From CAWIUB01 sp963839175 (GTDB lineage: Bacteria > Actinomycetota > Actinomycetes > Mycobacteriales > Jatrophihabitantaceae): 64,000 nt of DNA. Numbering within the stretch: the first letter of the stretch is position 1; every line of letters starts with the position of its first letter. The DNA lies in assembly GCA_963839175.1 (NCBI GenBank), contig CAWIUB010000002.1:1-64000 (forward strand), written 5' to 3'. Shown piece by piece: positions 8,354-16,468 of the stretch. Both the position numbers and the translations under genes were made by a program. The notes under the pieces are model-generated. The model had not been told where the DNA came from. It ran no database searches and worked only from the letters and a program-made list of their open reading frames with translations.

Positions 8354-9256
8354 GTGTCGCAGGTGCGCGTGCGGGTTCCCGCAAAGGTCAACCTGCACCT
8401 GGGCGTGGGCCCGGTCCGTCCGGACGGATTCCACGAGCTGACAACCGTCTTCCACGCGGTCGACCTCACCGACGAGATCGTCGCCACACCCGCGGACGGG
8501 CTGACGATCACCGTCCGAGGCGAGGGCGCGGCGCACGTCCCGACGGACGATCGAAACCTGGCCTGGCGGGCCGCCGCACTGCTGGCAGCCCATGCCGGGG
8601 TGCCGTCGCGGGTACACCTGGTGATCGACAAGACCATCCCAGTGGCAGGCGGGATGGCGGGCGGCTCAGCCGATGCTGCCGCGGCTTTGCTCGCCTGCGC
8701 CGAGTTGTGGCGGACGGGGACGGGCCGTGACGAGTTGGCCACTCTTGCGGCGCGGCTCGGCAGCGACGTCACCTTCCCGCTGCTGGGCGGCACCGCGCTC
8801 GGCACCGGACGTGGCGAGCTGCTGTCTCCCGTCCTCGCGCCGGGACGCTTCCACTGGGTGTTCGCGCTTGCCGAGCACGGCATCTCGGCCGGCGATGCGT
8901 ACCGCGAGCTGGATCGCCAGCGCGGGTCGGATCACCCGCCGCGGGCGGCGGGAGCGCCCGATGCGGTCATCGACGCTTTGCGCTCGGGCGATCCCTATCG
9001 GCTCGCACCTACCCTGGCCAATGATCTGCAGCCGGCCGTCCTCGTGCTCGCCCCGGCCCTGCGTCGCACGCTGGCCGCAGGGCGCGAGCTCGGCGCGCTC
9101 GCCGGGATCGTCTCCGGTTCCGGGCCGACCTGTGCATTTCTTGTCGCCGGGCCCGAGGCTGCGGCGCGGCTGGCCGCATCCTTGGCCGCCGACGGGGTAT
9201 GCCGCACGACGCGGGTCGCCGCCAGCCCCGCCCCTGGCGCCCGAGTGGTGCGCTGA
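8354..9256 (+). CDS. ispE: 4-diphosphocytidyl-2-C-methyl-D-erythritol kinase
   Basis: The 300-residue GHMP kinase phosphorylates CDP-methylerythritol in the MEP isoprenoid pathway. Visible motifs are VPAKVNLHLGVG near the N-terminus, the ATP loop PVAGGMAGGSADAAAAL at about residues 97-113, and IVSGSGPTCAFLV near the C-terminus. The start is GTG at 8354. ispH of the same pathway is partly present at the end of the window. Confidence 0.95.
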   Translation: MSQVRVRVPAKVNLHLGVGPVRPDGFHELTTVFHAVDLTDEIVATPADGLTITVRGEGAAHVPTDDRNLAWRAAALLAAHAGVPSRVHLVIDKTIPVAGGMAGGSADAAAALLACAELWRTGTGRDELATLAARLGSDVTFPLLGGTALGTGRGELLSPVLAPGRFHWVFALAEHGISAGDAYRELDRQRGSDHPPRAAGAPDAVIDALRSGDPYRLAPTLANDLQPAVLVLAPALRRTLAAGRELGALAGIVSGSGPTCAFLVAGPEAAARLAASLAADGVCRTTRVAASPAPGARVVR

Positions 9257-9353
9257 TCCGGCGAAATTCCATCGTGGGCAGTTCGCCATTTGGGCCGTCG
9301 GACCTCTACCGTGGAGGGGTGACCTCAGGGCTAACCCACAGCGAGACCAGCTC

Positions 9354-9743
9354 ATGAGCACGGTGGGCCCGGACGACGGCCCGCTGGATCCGTTCTTGGA
9401 CGACCCGGCGGACCCGTCCCTGGTCATGGACGACGCTGAGCCACCAGAACCGCTGAGCGACGAGGAGCGAGCCGACGTCCTCGCCGACCTGAAGGAGCTC
9501 GCCGAATTCCGTGCCGCGCTCGAACCGCGCGGCGTCCGCGGGATCGCCGTCGAATGCACGGACTGTGGCGAGCAGCACTACTTCAGCTGGGACCTGATGA
9601 CGGCCAATCTGCGTTCCCTGATCGGCCAAGGCAGAACGCACGTGCACGAGCCCGCGTTCGATCCGACACCCGAGGCGTACGTCAGCTGGGACTACGCCCG
9701 TGGATACACCGACGCGACCGAGGCAGACGCTCGCCGCCACTGA
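9354..9743 (+). CDS. DUF5319 family protein
   Basis: The 129-residue acidic protein belongs to an actinobacterial family of unknown function found near the groEL locus. The conserved part is EERADVLADLKELAEFRAAL, GVRGIAVECTDCGEQHYFSW with a CxxC pair, and HEPAFDPTPEAYVSWDYARG. The ATG at 9354 overlaps the stop of a 12-codon upstream frame that begins GTG at 9319, directly downstream of a -10-like TACCGT at 9307-9312, so a leaderless leader peptide coupled by ATGA is possible. I do not assign a function. Confidence 0.85.
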   Translation: MSTVGPDDGPLDPFLDDPADPSLVMDDAEPPEPLSDEERADVLADLKELAEFRAALEPRGVRGIAVECTDCGEQHYFSWDLMTANLRSLIGQGRTHVHEPAFDPTPEAYVSWDYARGYTDATEADARRH

Positions 9744-9831
9744 TTGTGTAGCCCCCCGTTACTTTCTGCTCCGACGATCTTTACACTCGACGACGAGTCG
9801 TTTCGTGATGCTCGAGCGGAGGGTGACAGCC

Positions 9832-10110
9832 ATGAGCGACGCACTACCCAGCCTGTCCCGGCGCCGATACGGCCATTGGTACGAGGAGGCGGCCTGTCTT
9901 GGGCAGGCAACCAACGACTTCTATCCAGCGGATAACGAACGCGGCCCTCGTCGCAGACGGCGTGAGACACTGGCGAAGCAGGTTTGCGCCCGCTGCGCGG
10001 TGACCGTCCAGTGCCTGCGATGGGCGCTGGACACCCGTGAGCCGCATGGCGTGTGGGGTGGCCTGTCAGCCGACGAGCGCTACGTCTTGCTCAGCCAGCG
10101 CACGGCCTGA
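9832..10110 (+). CDS. WhiB-family iron-sulfur transcriptional regulator
   Basis: The 92-residue protein has the four cluster cysteines Cys22, Cys52, Cys55 and Cys61 and the GVWGG turn at residues 73-77, the hallmark of Wbl proteins that bind a [4Fe-4S] cluster and act with the principal sigma factor. The ATG at 9832 is preferred because GGAGGG ends 8 nt upstream. Its position next to a His-rich groEL matches whiB3 of mycobacteria, but assignment to that subclass is inferred from context. Confidence 0.93.
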   Translation: MSDALPSLSRRRYGHWYEEAACLGQATNDFYPADNERGPRRRRRETLAKQVCARCAVTVQCLRWALDTREPHGVWGGLSADERYVLLSQRTA

Positions 10111-10114
10111 CACG

Positions 10115-10169
10115 ACTTGGCCCCGCAGCAGGGCGACACGCCGGTCGAATCCCTGCTACGGGGCCAAGT
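10115..10169. terminator. Strong bidirectional terminator hairpin
   Basis: Arms at 10115-10133 and 10151-10169 pair over 19 bp with one G-U type mismatch, around a 17-nt loop. The hairpin exactly fills the gap between the convergent whiB and groEL stop codons. No poly-T run is present, so it would act as a stem-only terminator in both directions. Confidence 0.85.
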
Positions 10170-10176
10170 TGCGCCG

Positions 10177-11811
10177 TCAGTGGACGTGGCCTCCGGGGCC
10201 GTGGCTGTGACCGTGGCCGTGTCCGTCTGGCTCCGACTCGGCCGGCTTTTCGACCACGGCGCCCTGCGTGGACAGGATCGTGGCCGCGACCGAAGCGGCG
10301 TTGGCCAATGCCGCCTTGGTGACCTTGACCGGGTCGACGACGCCGGCCGCGAGCAGGTCCTCGTAGTTGCCGGATTCGGCGTTCAGCCCGCTGGTGGCGG
10401 GCAGCTCGCGCGCGTGAGCCACCACGACGTAGCCCTCGTGGCCGGCGTTGGTGGCGATCCAGCGCAACGGCTCGGCCAAGGCTGACCGCACCACGGCAAC
10501 GCCGGTCGCCTCGTCATCGGACAGCCCCAGGTCGCCGTCCAGCACAGACGTCGCGTGCAGCAGGGCCGTGCCGCCGCCGGCGATGATGCCCTCTTCGACG
10601 GCCGCCCGGGTTGCCGAGATGGCGTCCTCGATGCGGTGCTTGCGCTCCTTGAGCTCGACCTCGGTGGCCGCTCCGACGCGGATCACGCCGATGCCGCCCG
10701 CGAGCTTGGCCAGCCGCTCTTGCAGCTTCTCCCGGTCCCAGTCGGAGTCGGTGGTCTCGATCTCCTTGCGGATCTGCGCCATCCGGTCGTCGATGGCCGA
10801 CTGTGCGGCGGCACCGTGGGTCACCGTCGTGGCGTCCTTGGTGACGACGACCCGGCCGGCCTTGCCGAGTACGTCCAACCCGATCTGGTCGAGCTTGAGG
10901 CCGACCTCGGGCGCCACGACCTGGGCGCCGGTGACGATGGCCAGGTCCTGCAGGAATGCCTTGCGCCGGTCGCCGAAGAACGGCGCCTTGACCGCGACGG
11001 CCGGGAACGTCTTGCGGATCGCGTTCACGACCAGGGTCGAGAGCGCCTCGCCGTCGACGTCCTCGGCGACGACGACCAGCGGCTTGCCGGCCGCGATGAC
11101 CTGCTCCAGCAGGGGCAGCAGGTCGGCGATCACCGAGATTTTCTCGGTCGTGATGAGCAGATAGGGATCCTCCAGCACGGTCTCGCCGGCCTCAAGGTCG
11201 GTGACGAAGTACGGCGAGATGTAGCCCTTGTCGAACTGCATTCCCTCGGTGAACTCGAGCTCGGTGCTCAGCGTGTTCGACTCCTCGACGGTGATCACGC
11301 CGTCCTTGCCGACCTTGGTGAATGCCTCGCCAATCAGCGCGCCGATCTCGGCGTCCTGCGCGGAGATCGTCGCCACGTAGGCGATTTCCTGCTCACCCTT
11401 GACGGGCGTGGCGGCCTTGTCCAGCGCCGCTGTGACCGCCTCGACCGCGGCGTCCATACCGCTCTTGAGCGCCAGCGGGTTCGCTCCCGCGGCGACGTTC
11501 TTGAGCCCTGCGTTGACCAGCGCCTGCGCCAGCACGGTGGCCGTCGTGGTGCCGTCGCCAGCGACGTCGTTGGTCTTGGTGGCCACCGACTTGACCAGCT
11601 GCGCGCCCAGGTTCTCGTACGGGTCGCCCAGCTCGATCTCGCGGGCGATCGTGACGCCGTCGTTGGTGATGACGGGTGGCCCGAAGGACTTGTCCAGTAC
11701 GACGTTGCGGCCCTTGGGGCCGAGGGTCACCTTGACGGTGTCGGCCAGCTTGTCGACGCCGCGCTCCAGGGCGCGGCGGGCTTCCTCGTCGAAGCTGAGG
11801 AGTTTGGCCAT
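10177..11811 (-). CDS. groEL: Chaperonin GroEL with histidine-rich C-terminus
   Basis: The 544-residue chaperonin has the classic KVTLGPKGRNVVLDKSFG, NDGVTIAREIELGDPYEN and VAGDGTTTATVLAQ segments. The C-terminus ends in a His/Gly-rich stretch (GHGHGHSHGPGGHVH) in place of the usual GGM repeats. In mycobacteria this tail marks the copy encoded with groES (GroEL1), which is associated with accessory roles; a second groEL elsewhere is therefore likely. It lies 75 bp downstream of groES in one operon under the CIRCE element. Confidence 0.97.
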   Translation of the reverse strand: MAKLLSFDEEARRALERGVDKLADTVKVTLGPKGRNVVLDKSFGPPVITNDGVTIAREIELGDPYENLGAQLVKSVATKTNDVAGDGTTTATVLAQALVNAGLKNVAAGANPLALKSGMDAAVEAVTAALDKAATPVKGEQEIAYVATISAQDAEIGALIGEAFTKVGKDGVITVEESNTLSTELEFTEGMQFDKGYISPYFVTDLEAGETVLEDPYLLITTEKISVIADLLPLLEQVIAAGKPLVVVAEDVDGEALSTLVVNAIRKTFPAVAVKAPFFGDRRKAFLQDLAIVTGAQVVAPEVGLKLDQIGLDVLGKAGRVVVTKDATTVTHGAAAQSAIDDRMAQIRKEIETTDSDWDREKLQERLAKLAGGIGVIRVGAATEVELKERKHRIEDAISATRAAVEEGIIAGGGTALLHATSVLDGDLGLSDDEATGVAVVRSALAEPLRWIATNAGHEGYVVVAHARELPATSGLNAESGNYEDLLAAGVVDPVKVTKAALANAASVAATILSTQGAVVEKPAESEPDGHGHGHSHGPGGHVH

Positions 11812-11886
11812 GGGGTTCTACCTTCTTCCTGCCGCAGCCGACGATGCCCTGGACGCGATCGCCCAGGGCATCGTGCGGCACGAGCC

Positions 11887-12192
11887 CTATTTCTCGATGA
11901 TGGCCAGGACGTCGCGGGCCGAGAGCACCAGGTACTCCTCGCCGGCGTACTTGACCTCGGTGCCGCCGTACTTGCTGTACAGGACGACGTCGCCGACCGA
12001 CACGTCCAGCGGGATGCGCTTGCCGTTGTCGTCGAAGCGGCCCGGGCCGACGGCGATGACCGTGCCCTCCTGCGGCTTCTCCTTGGCGGTGTCCGGAATG
12101 ACGATGCCCGAGGCGGTCGTGGTCTCGGCCTCATTGGCCTGGACGACGAGCCGATCCTCGAGCGGCTTGATGCTGACCTTGGTAGCGGTCAT
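11887..12192 (-). CDS. groES: Co-chaperonin GroES
   Basis: The 101-residue protein shows IKPLEDRLVVQANEAET, the mobile-loop segment TTASGIVIPDTAKEKPQ, and DVVLYSKYGGTEVKY. It caps GroEL. It is the first gene of the groES-groEL operon, 82 bp downstream of a CIRCE operator. Confidence 0.98.
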   Translation of the reverse strand: MTATKVSIKPLEDRLVVQANEAETTTASGIVIPDTAKEKPQEGTVIAVGPGRFDDNGKRIPLDVSVGDVVLYSKYGGTEVKYAGEEYLVLSARDVLAIIEK

Positions 12193-12274
12193 CAGTCGAT
12201 CTCCCCTTCTCGGGTTTGTCCAGTCGTGGATGCGGGCCGTCGGCTGTCGTCGCGGGTGCCAACCGGGGACCCGA

Positions 12275-12301
12275 TTGGCACTCTAACGCGGCGAGTGCCA
12301 A
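12275..12301 (-). promoter_or_regulatory. CIRCE operator (HrcA binding site)
   Basis: TTGGCACTC (12275-12283), a 9-nt spacer and GAGTGCCAA (12293-12301) match the CIRCE consensus TTAGCACTC-N9-GAGTGCTAA with the compensating A/G change in both arms. It lies upstream of groES and predicts heat-shock repression by HrcA. Confidence 0.95.
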
Positions 12302-12348
12302 CCTTCAACGCCGGGGTCCCGCCAGGCCGTCCCATGGCCATCTGTCGT

Positions 12349-12400
12349 TGATCAGGAGCCACGGACCAGGCAGTGGCGCTGGTTCACGGGCTCTTGATCA
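12349..12400. terminator. GATCA-type stem-loop
   Basis: TGATCAGGAGCC (12349-12360) pairs with GGCTCTTGATCA (12389-12400) over 12 bp with one wobble, around 28 nt. It lies between the end of the 80-codon conserved gene and the groES regulatory region and probably terminates the tsaE-tsaD transcript. Arm sequence and geometry resemble the hairpin at 5610..5660. Confidence 0.6.
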
Positions 12401-12449
12401 CATCGATGGCCCCACACCACATGGCTCGAGCCCGTCGGGCACCGTTGCG

Positions 12450-12668
12450 TCACGGCGCTCGGCTCACCGGCTCGAACTGCCAGACGTGCGGGGGCCGGGC
12501 GACCAGCTCGGCCGGGACGTCCGCAACTCCGCGGCCGGACGGGTCGATCACCACGACTCGCGCGTCGGGCGCGGCGCTGCGATACACCTGCGCGGACGGG
12601 TCGACGTGGGCGAGCACGTACTGCACTAGGGCGTCCAGCTGGCCCTCGGCGGCGCGCACCTCCCACAT
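12450..12668 (-). CDS. Conserved actinobacterial hypothetical protein
   Basis: A 72-residue protein starting MWEVRAAEGQLDALVQYVL and containing VVVIDPSGRGVADVPAEL and RPPHVWQFEPV. Small proteins of this type occur between groES and tsaD in several actinobacteria. The ATG at 12668 is preferred; an in-frame GTG at 12692 lies inside the stem of the inverted repeat. Function unknown. Confidence 0.65.
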   Translation of the reverse strand: MWEVRAAEGQLDALVQYVLAHVDPSAQVYRSAAPDARVVVIDPSGRGVADVPAELVARPPHVWQFEPVSRAP

Positions 12669-12686
12669 GAGCACGCCGGCTTCGTC

Positions 12687-12755
12687 GATCACGTTTTCCC
12701 CGCAATTGTGCGCTGCGGGACGGCCAGTGCGTCGAATCCCGGGGAAAACGTGATC
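12687..12755. repeat. 69-bp inverted-repeat element, copy 1
   Basis: Perfect 15-bp arms (GATCACGTTTTCCCC at 12687-12701 and its complement at 12741-12755) enclose 39 bp. An equally long relative lies at 50304..50372 and shares the TTTTCCCCGCAATT block and the GGGGA-AAC-TGATC end. Here it sits between tsaD and the small conserved gene and may also act as a terminator. It has the look of a small dispersed intergenic repeat. Confidence 0.8.
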
Positions 12756-12771
12756 AGGACGCGGAAAACGA

Positions 12772-13809
12772 TCACAGCAGCACCTCGGTGATCGGCAGCG
12801 ACGAGTCGGCGGGAATGTCCAGGTCCGACGGCGCCGCCCCGGCGGAGACCAGGGCAGCGCCGAGGGCGGCCACCATGGCCCCGTTGTCGGTACACAGCTG
12901 CGGCGGCGGCACGCGCAGCCGGATGCCGGCGTCTGCGCACCGCGCAGCCGCCAGGGCGCGCAGCCGGGAGTTGGCGGCCACCCCGCCGCCGAGCAGCAGG
13001 TACCCCACCCCGGTGTCGCGCGCGGCGCGCACCGCCTTGGCGGTCAGCACGTCCGCCACCGCCTCCTGGAACGACGCTGCGACGTCGGCGACCGGCACGG
13101 GCTCACCGTCGCGGGCCCGTACCTCGACCCAGCGCGCCACCGCGGTCTTCAGACCGGAAAACGAGAACGCGTACGCGGAGTCGCCCGGCCCGGAAAGCCC
13201 GCGCGGAAAGGCGATCGCCGCCGGGTCGCCGGATTGCGCGAGCCGATCGAGCGGCGGACCGCCCGGGAACGGCAAGCCGAGCAGCCGGGCGATCTTGTCG
13301 TACGCCTCGCCGGCCGCGTCGTCGACCGTCGCACCGAGCTCAGCGACCTCCGAACCGCCAATTCGCGGCACGAGCAGCAGCGACGAGTGGCCGCCGCTGA
13401 CCAGCAAGGCCACGCACGGCTCGTCCAGCGGCCCGTTGCCCAGCAGGTCGACCGCCACGTGCGCCGACAGGTGGTTGACGCCGTAGAGCGGCTTGCCGAG
13501 CGCCAGGGCGTACGCCTTGGCCGCAGCAACCCCGACTAGCAGCGCGCCGGCCAGCCCGGGCCCGGCGGTCACCGCGATCGCGTCGACATCGGCCAGCCGC
13601 ACACCCGCCATCGAGCACGCGCGGCGCACCGTCGGCACCATCGCCTCCAGGTGCGCCCGGCTCGCGACCTCCGGCACAACGCCGCCGAAGCGGGCGTGCT
13701 CGTCGACACTGCTCGCCACCGCGTCGGCGAGCAACGTGTCGCCGCGCACGATACCGACGCCCGTCTCGTCGCAGGACGTCTCGATGCCCAGGACGACCGG
13801 CTCAGACAT
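12772..13809 (-). CDS. tsaD: tRNA N6-adenosine threonylcarbamoyltransferase
   Basis: The 345-residue protein catalyses the last step of t6A37 synthesis in ANN-decoding tRNAs. It carries LGIETSCDETG, the metal-binding GVNHLSAHVA, and LLVSGGHSSLLLV of the ASKHA fold. The ATG at 13809 is preferred over the GTG at 13812; both overlap the rimI stop. tsaB and tsaE lie just upstream in the same operon, so this locus supplies the TsaBDE complex. Confidence 0.97.
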   Translation of the reverse strand: MSEPVVLGIETSCDETGVGIVRGDTLLADAVASSVDEHARFGGVVPEVASRAHLEAMVPTVRRACSMAGVRLADVDAIAVTAGPGLAGALLVGVAAAKAYALALGKPLYGVNHLSAHVAVDLLGNGPLDEPCVALLVSGGHSSLLLVPRIGGSEVAELGATVDDAAGEAYDKIARLLGLPFPGGPPLDRLAQSGDPAAIAFPRGLSGPGDSAYAFSFSGLKTAVARWVEVRARDGEPVPVADVAASFQEAVADVLTAKAVRAARDTGVGYLLLGGGVAANSRLRALAAARCADAGIRLRVPPPQLCTDNGAMVAALGAALVSAGAAPSDLDIPADSSLPITEVLL

Positions 13810-14257
13810 CACGCCTCATGGTGACCGCATCGACCCGCCCGCCGTCGTAGTAGCCGCGCCGGACGCCCACCTGGACGAACCCCTCCCGCTCGTACAGCGC
13901 CTGGGCCGCACTGTTGTCGACGCGTACCTCGAGGAACGCCGTCCCGGCGCCCAGCCGACGGGCCTCCCCCAGCAGGGCATGGACAAGCCGGACGGCGATG
14001 CCCTGCCGCCGAGCCGCCGGGATCACCCCGACGGTGAGGATGTCGGCCTCGCCGCCGACGACGCGCACGCCGGCCCAGCCGAGCAGCTCGCCAGCAGAGC
14101 CGAGGGCCACGACGTAGCGGCGGTGCCGGGTGTCGGCGAGTTCGTCGCGGTAGCCGTCGACGCTCCATGCCTCTGTCCCGAACATCTCCTGCTCGTAGGG
14201 CATCACGGCGTCGAGGTGCGTCAGTGTCATCGGCCCGATCGACACGGTTTCGGTCAT
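13802..14257 (-). CDS. rimI: Ribosomal-protein-alanine N-acetyltransferase (GNAT)
   Basis: The 151-residue GNAT protein has the acetyl-CoA loop in LTVGVIPAARRQGIAVRLV, EVRVDNSAAQALYEREGF, and ends RRGYYDGGRVDAVTMRR. It acetylates the N-terminus of bS18 in other bacteria. It begins 4 nt inside tsaB (ATGA overlap) and its end overlaps tsaD, so the four genes are translationally coupled. Confidence 0.93.
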   Translation of the reverse strand: MTETVSIGPMTLTHLDAVMPYEQEMFGTEAWSVDGYRDELADTRHRRYVVALGSAGELLGWAGVRVVGGEADILTVGVIPAARRQGIAVRLVHALLGEARRLGAGTAFLEVRVDNSAAQALYEREGFVQVGVRRGYYDGGRVDAVTMRRDV

Positions 14258-14901
14258 AGGACCGCCTTGGCGGGATGTGGTGCGGCGACGTCCGGGCGGC
14301 GCAGGTACAGCGGCGTCAACGTTTCGGACGGTGCGTGCGTGACGATCCGCTCGGCCGCGGCACGGGCCAGCGCGAGCGGCGAAGGGTAGTCGGCGTCCCG
14401 CAGCGGCAGCCCGAGCACATCGGCGTACAGGCGCGCACCGGCCCCGGCCATCGCGGCGGCATCCACACGCACGTCCGCCGGACGCGCCACAGAAGGACCC
14501 GTCACTCGCTGACCGCCGACGTAGCGCGCCCAGTACACCTCCCGCCGGCGGGCATCGGTCGCGACGAGCAGCGACGGCTCGTCCAGGCTGCCGGCGATGG
14601 CGTCGAGCGAGCAGACTGCGTAGGTCGGGATGGCGAGCGCGTCGCCGAAGGCAGCCGCGGTGACCAGCCCGACGCGCAGGCCGGTGAACGGGCCGGGCCC
14701 CACCCCGGCGACCACCGCGCCGAGGTCGCCAGCTTCGGCTCCCGCGTCCAGCAGGCAAGCCCCGATCGACGGCGCGAGCAACTCGCCGTGGGCCCGGGCA
14801 TTGACCGTGCTGCGCTGCGCCAGCACGCGCACGTCCCCGTCGACCGACACGACCGCGGCGGTGACGGCCGACGACGACGTGTCAAGCGCCAGGACGATCA
14901 C
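14254..14901 (-). CDS. tsaB: tRNA threonylcarbamoyladenosine biosynthesis protein TsaB
   Basis: The 215-residue protein starts VIVLALDTSSSAVTAAVV and contains GVGPGPFTGLRVGLVTA, the usual TsaB signatures. It is the scaffold that binds TsaD and TsaE. The GTG at 14901 overlaps the tsaE stop by 4 nt (GTGA); the open frame continues upstream antisense-like but similarity starts here. Confidence 0.95.
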   Translation of the reverse strand: MIVLALDTSSSAVTAAVVSVDGDVRVLAQRSTVNARAHGELLAPSIGACLLDAGAEAGDLGAVVAGVGPGPFTGLRVGLVTAAAFGDALAIPTYAVCSLDAIAGSLDEPSLLVATDARRREVYWARYVGGQRVTGPSVARPADVRVDAAAMAGAGARLYADVLGLPLRDADYPSPLALARAAAERIVTHAPSETLTPLYLRRPDVAAPHPAKAVL

Positions 14902-15374
14902 AATGCGGCCACCCGCTGCGCCCAGTCCCCGCCGTGGGCGACCAGCTGCAGCGTCCGCACCTCGGAATCGTCGGCGCGCTCGATGCGCACCTCCAGCCAC
15001 GCCTCGACGAGCTGCTCGACCAGGCCGGCGCCCCATTCGACGACCAGCACCGACTCGGCGACGTCCAGCTCCAGATCCAGGTCGTCAACCTCGGCGAGCG
15101 AGCGCAGACGGTAGGCGTCCAGGTGCACGAGCGGCACCCGGCCGCCGCGGTGCACCCGGGCGATGACGAACGTCGGGGACAGGATCGGACCGCGGACGCC
15201 GAGGCCCGCGCCGATCCCGCGGGTGAGCGTCGTTTTGCCGGCGCCCAGCGGGCCGGTCAGCAGCACCAGATCACCGGCGCGCAGCACCGCCGCCAGTCGG
15301 CGGCCGAACGCGACCGTGTCGTCGGCGGTGTCCAAACGAATTGCGGTCGCGCGAGCAGCGCTCACGCTGACCAC
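14898..15374 (-). CDS. tsaE: tRNA threonylcarbamoyladenosine biosynthesis ATPase TsaE
   Basis: The 158-residue P-loop ATPase has LLTGPLGAGKTTLTRGIG (Walker A), SPTFVIARVH and LVHLDAYRL, and VLVVEWG. It powers the TsaBDE cycle. The GTG at 15374 overlaps the end of the alpha/beta-hydrolase gene by 13 nt; a GTG two codons downstream is also possible. Confidence 0.95.
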   Translation of the reverse strand: MVSVSAARATAIRLDTADDTVAFGRRLAAVLRAGDLVLLTGPLGAGKTTLTRGIGAGLGVRGPILSPTFVIARVHRGGRVPLVHLDAYRLRSLAEVDDLDLELDVAESVLVVEWGAGLVEQLVEAWLEVRIERADDSEVRTLQLVAHGGDWAQRVAAL

Positions 15375-16468
15375 CCGCGCCGTTTACGCGTTGCTCCGGT
15401 CAGCGCCGTGTCGATGAGCCGCTCCAGGGCCTCGTTGAAGACCTCCGGGTGTTCCATCAGGGCGACGTGGCCGCCGTCGGGCACCACGACCAGCTCGGCC
15501 TTGGGCAGCCTGTCTGCGATCTGCTCACTGTGGCTCGGCGGCGTGAGCAGGTCCTTGTCGCCGCACATGACGAGCACCGGAATGTCCCGGAGCCGTTCCA
15601 GGGCGGCGAGCTTGTCGTGGTTCATCAGCGCCGAGTAGAAGTCGGCGATCACCTCGATCCGGGTGCCCGCGATCATCGACGTCAGATACTCAACGGTCGC
15701 GGGATCAGTCTCCGCCGAGGCGAAGCTCATCCGGCGGATGATCACCCAGGCGAGATCGGTGCCGATGGCCCGCCCGCGTTCGACCAGCGACGCCTGGCGC
15801 CGCGCGCTGCGCAGCAGAACGGGAAGCAGCGGCCCCTTCAGCCGAGCGAGCAGGGCGGGCAGGCCGAACGTCACGGCGGCGAGCTTGCCGGGAGAGGTGC
15901 CCAGCAGGGCGATCGAGACGACGCGCGCGGGCGACCGGCGGGTGGCCGTGAACAGCTGCGGATGTGCGTCGGCCAGTGCCATGATCGTCATGCCGCCCAT
16001 CGAGTGCCCCACCAGCACGATCGGCCCGGCCGGAACCAGGTCGTCGAGCAGCGAGAACAGGTCGCGGCCGAGCTGGTCGATCGTGGCGCGCTCCCGATCG
16101 CCGCTCCCGGACCGGCCGTGGCCCCGCTGGTCGAAGAAGATCAGGCGAACCCGGTCGCCGAAGTACTCGCTAAGCGCTCGCCGCTGGAAGTGGAAAGACC
16201 CGAGCCGCAGGGTGAACCCGTGGACGAAGACGACCGTCATCGGGGCGTCGAGCGGGCCGACTTCCTCGTAGTACAGCGCGGTGCCGTCTTCGGCCGCGAC
16301 CGATCCGGACCGGTCGACCGGCAGACGATCGAACAGCTGCATCTCGGGCTCGGCAAGCGCCCTCCCCCGGGACCGGCGCCGGTCGACAGCGACCACCGCG
16401 CCGGCCGCGGCCGCCGCGACACCAGCCAGCCCAAGGACACCGCCGATAAGGCCGGTGCGGGTCTTCAT
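15362..16468 (-). CDS. Alpha/beta hydrolase with N-terminal membrane anchor
   Basis: The 368-residue protein begins with a hydrophobic segment (LIGGVLGLAGVAAAAAGAVV) that should anchor or export it. The hydrolase domain has FVHGFTLRLGSFHFQ with the oxyanion region, the nucleophile elbow GHSMGGM, an acid in MCGDKDLLTPP and the His in PDGGHVALMEHP. Substrate unknown. It overlaps alr by 4 nt (ATGA) and is followed by tsaE, a common actinobacterial order (alr-hydrolase-tsaE-tsaB). Confidence 0.93.
   Translation of the reverse strand: MKTRTGLIGGVLGLAGVAAAAAGAVVAVDRRRSRGRALAEPEMQLFDRLPVDRSGSVAAEDGTALYYEEVGPLDAPMTVVFVHGFTLRLGSFHFQRRALSEYFGDRVRLIFFDQRGHGRSGSGDRERATIDQLGRDLFSLLDDLVPAGPIVLVGHSMGGMTIMALADAHPQLFTATRRSPARVVSIALLGTSPGKLAAVTFGLPALLARLKGPLLPVLLRSARRQASLVERGRAIGTDLAWVIIRRMSFASAETDPATVEYLTSMIAGTRIEVIADFYSALMNHDKLAALERLRDIPVLVMCGDKDLLTPPSHSEQIADRLPKAELVVVPDGGHVALMEHPEVFNEALERLIDTALTGATRKRRGWSA

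Noticed and set aside
10555..12351. 598-codon plus-strand open frame opposite groEL/groES
   Set aside because: Same reason; it crosses two real genes and the CIRCE element.
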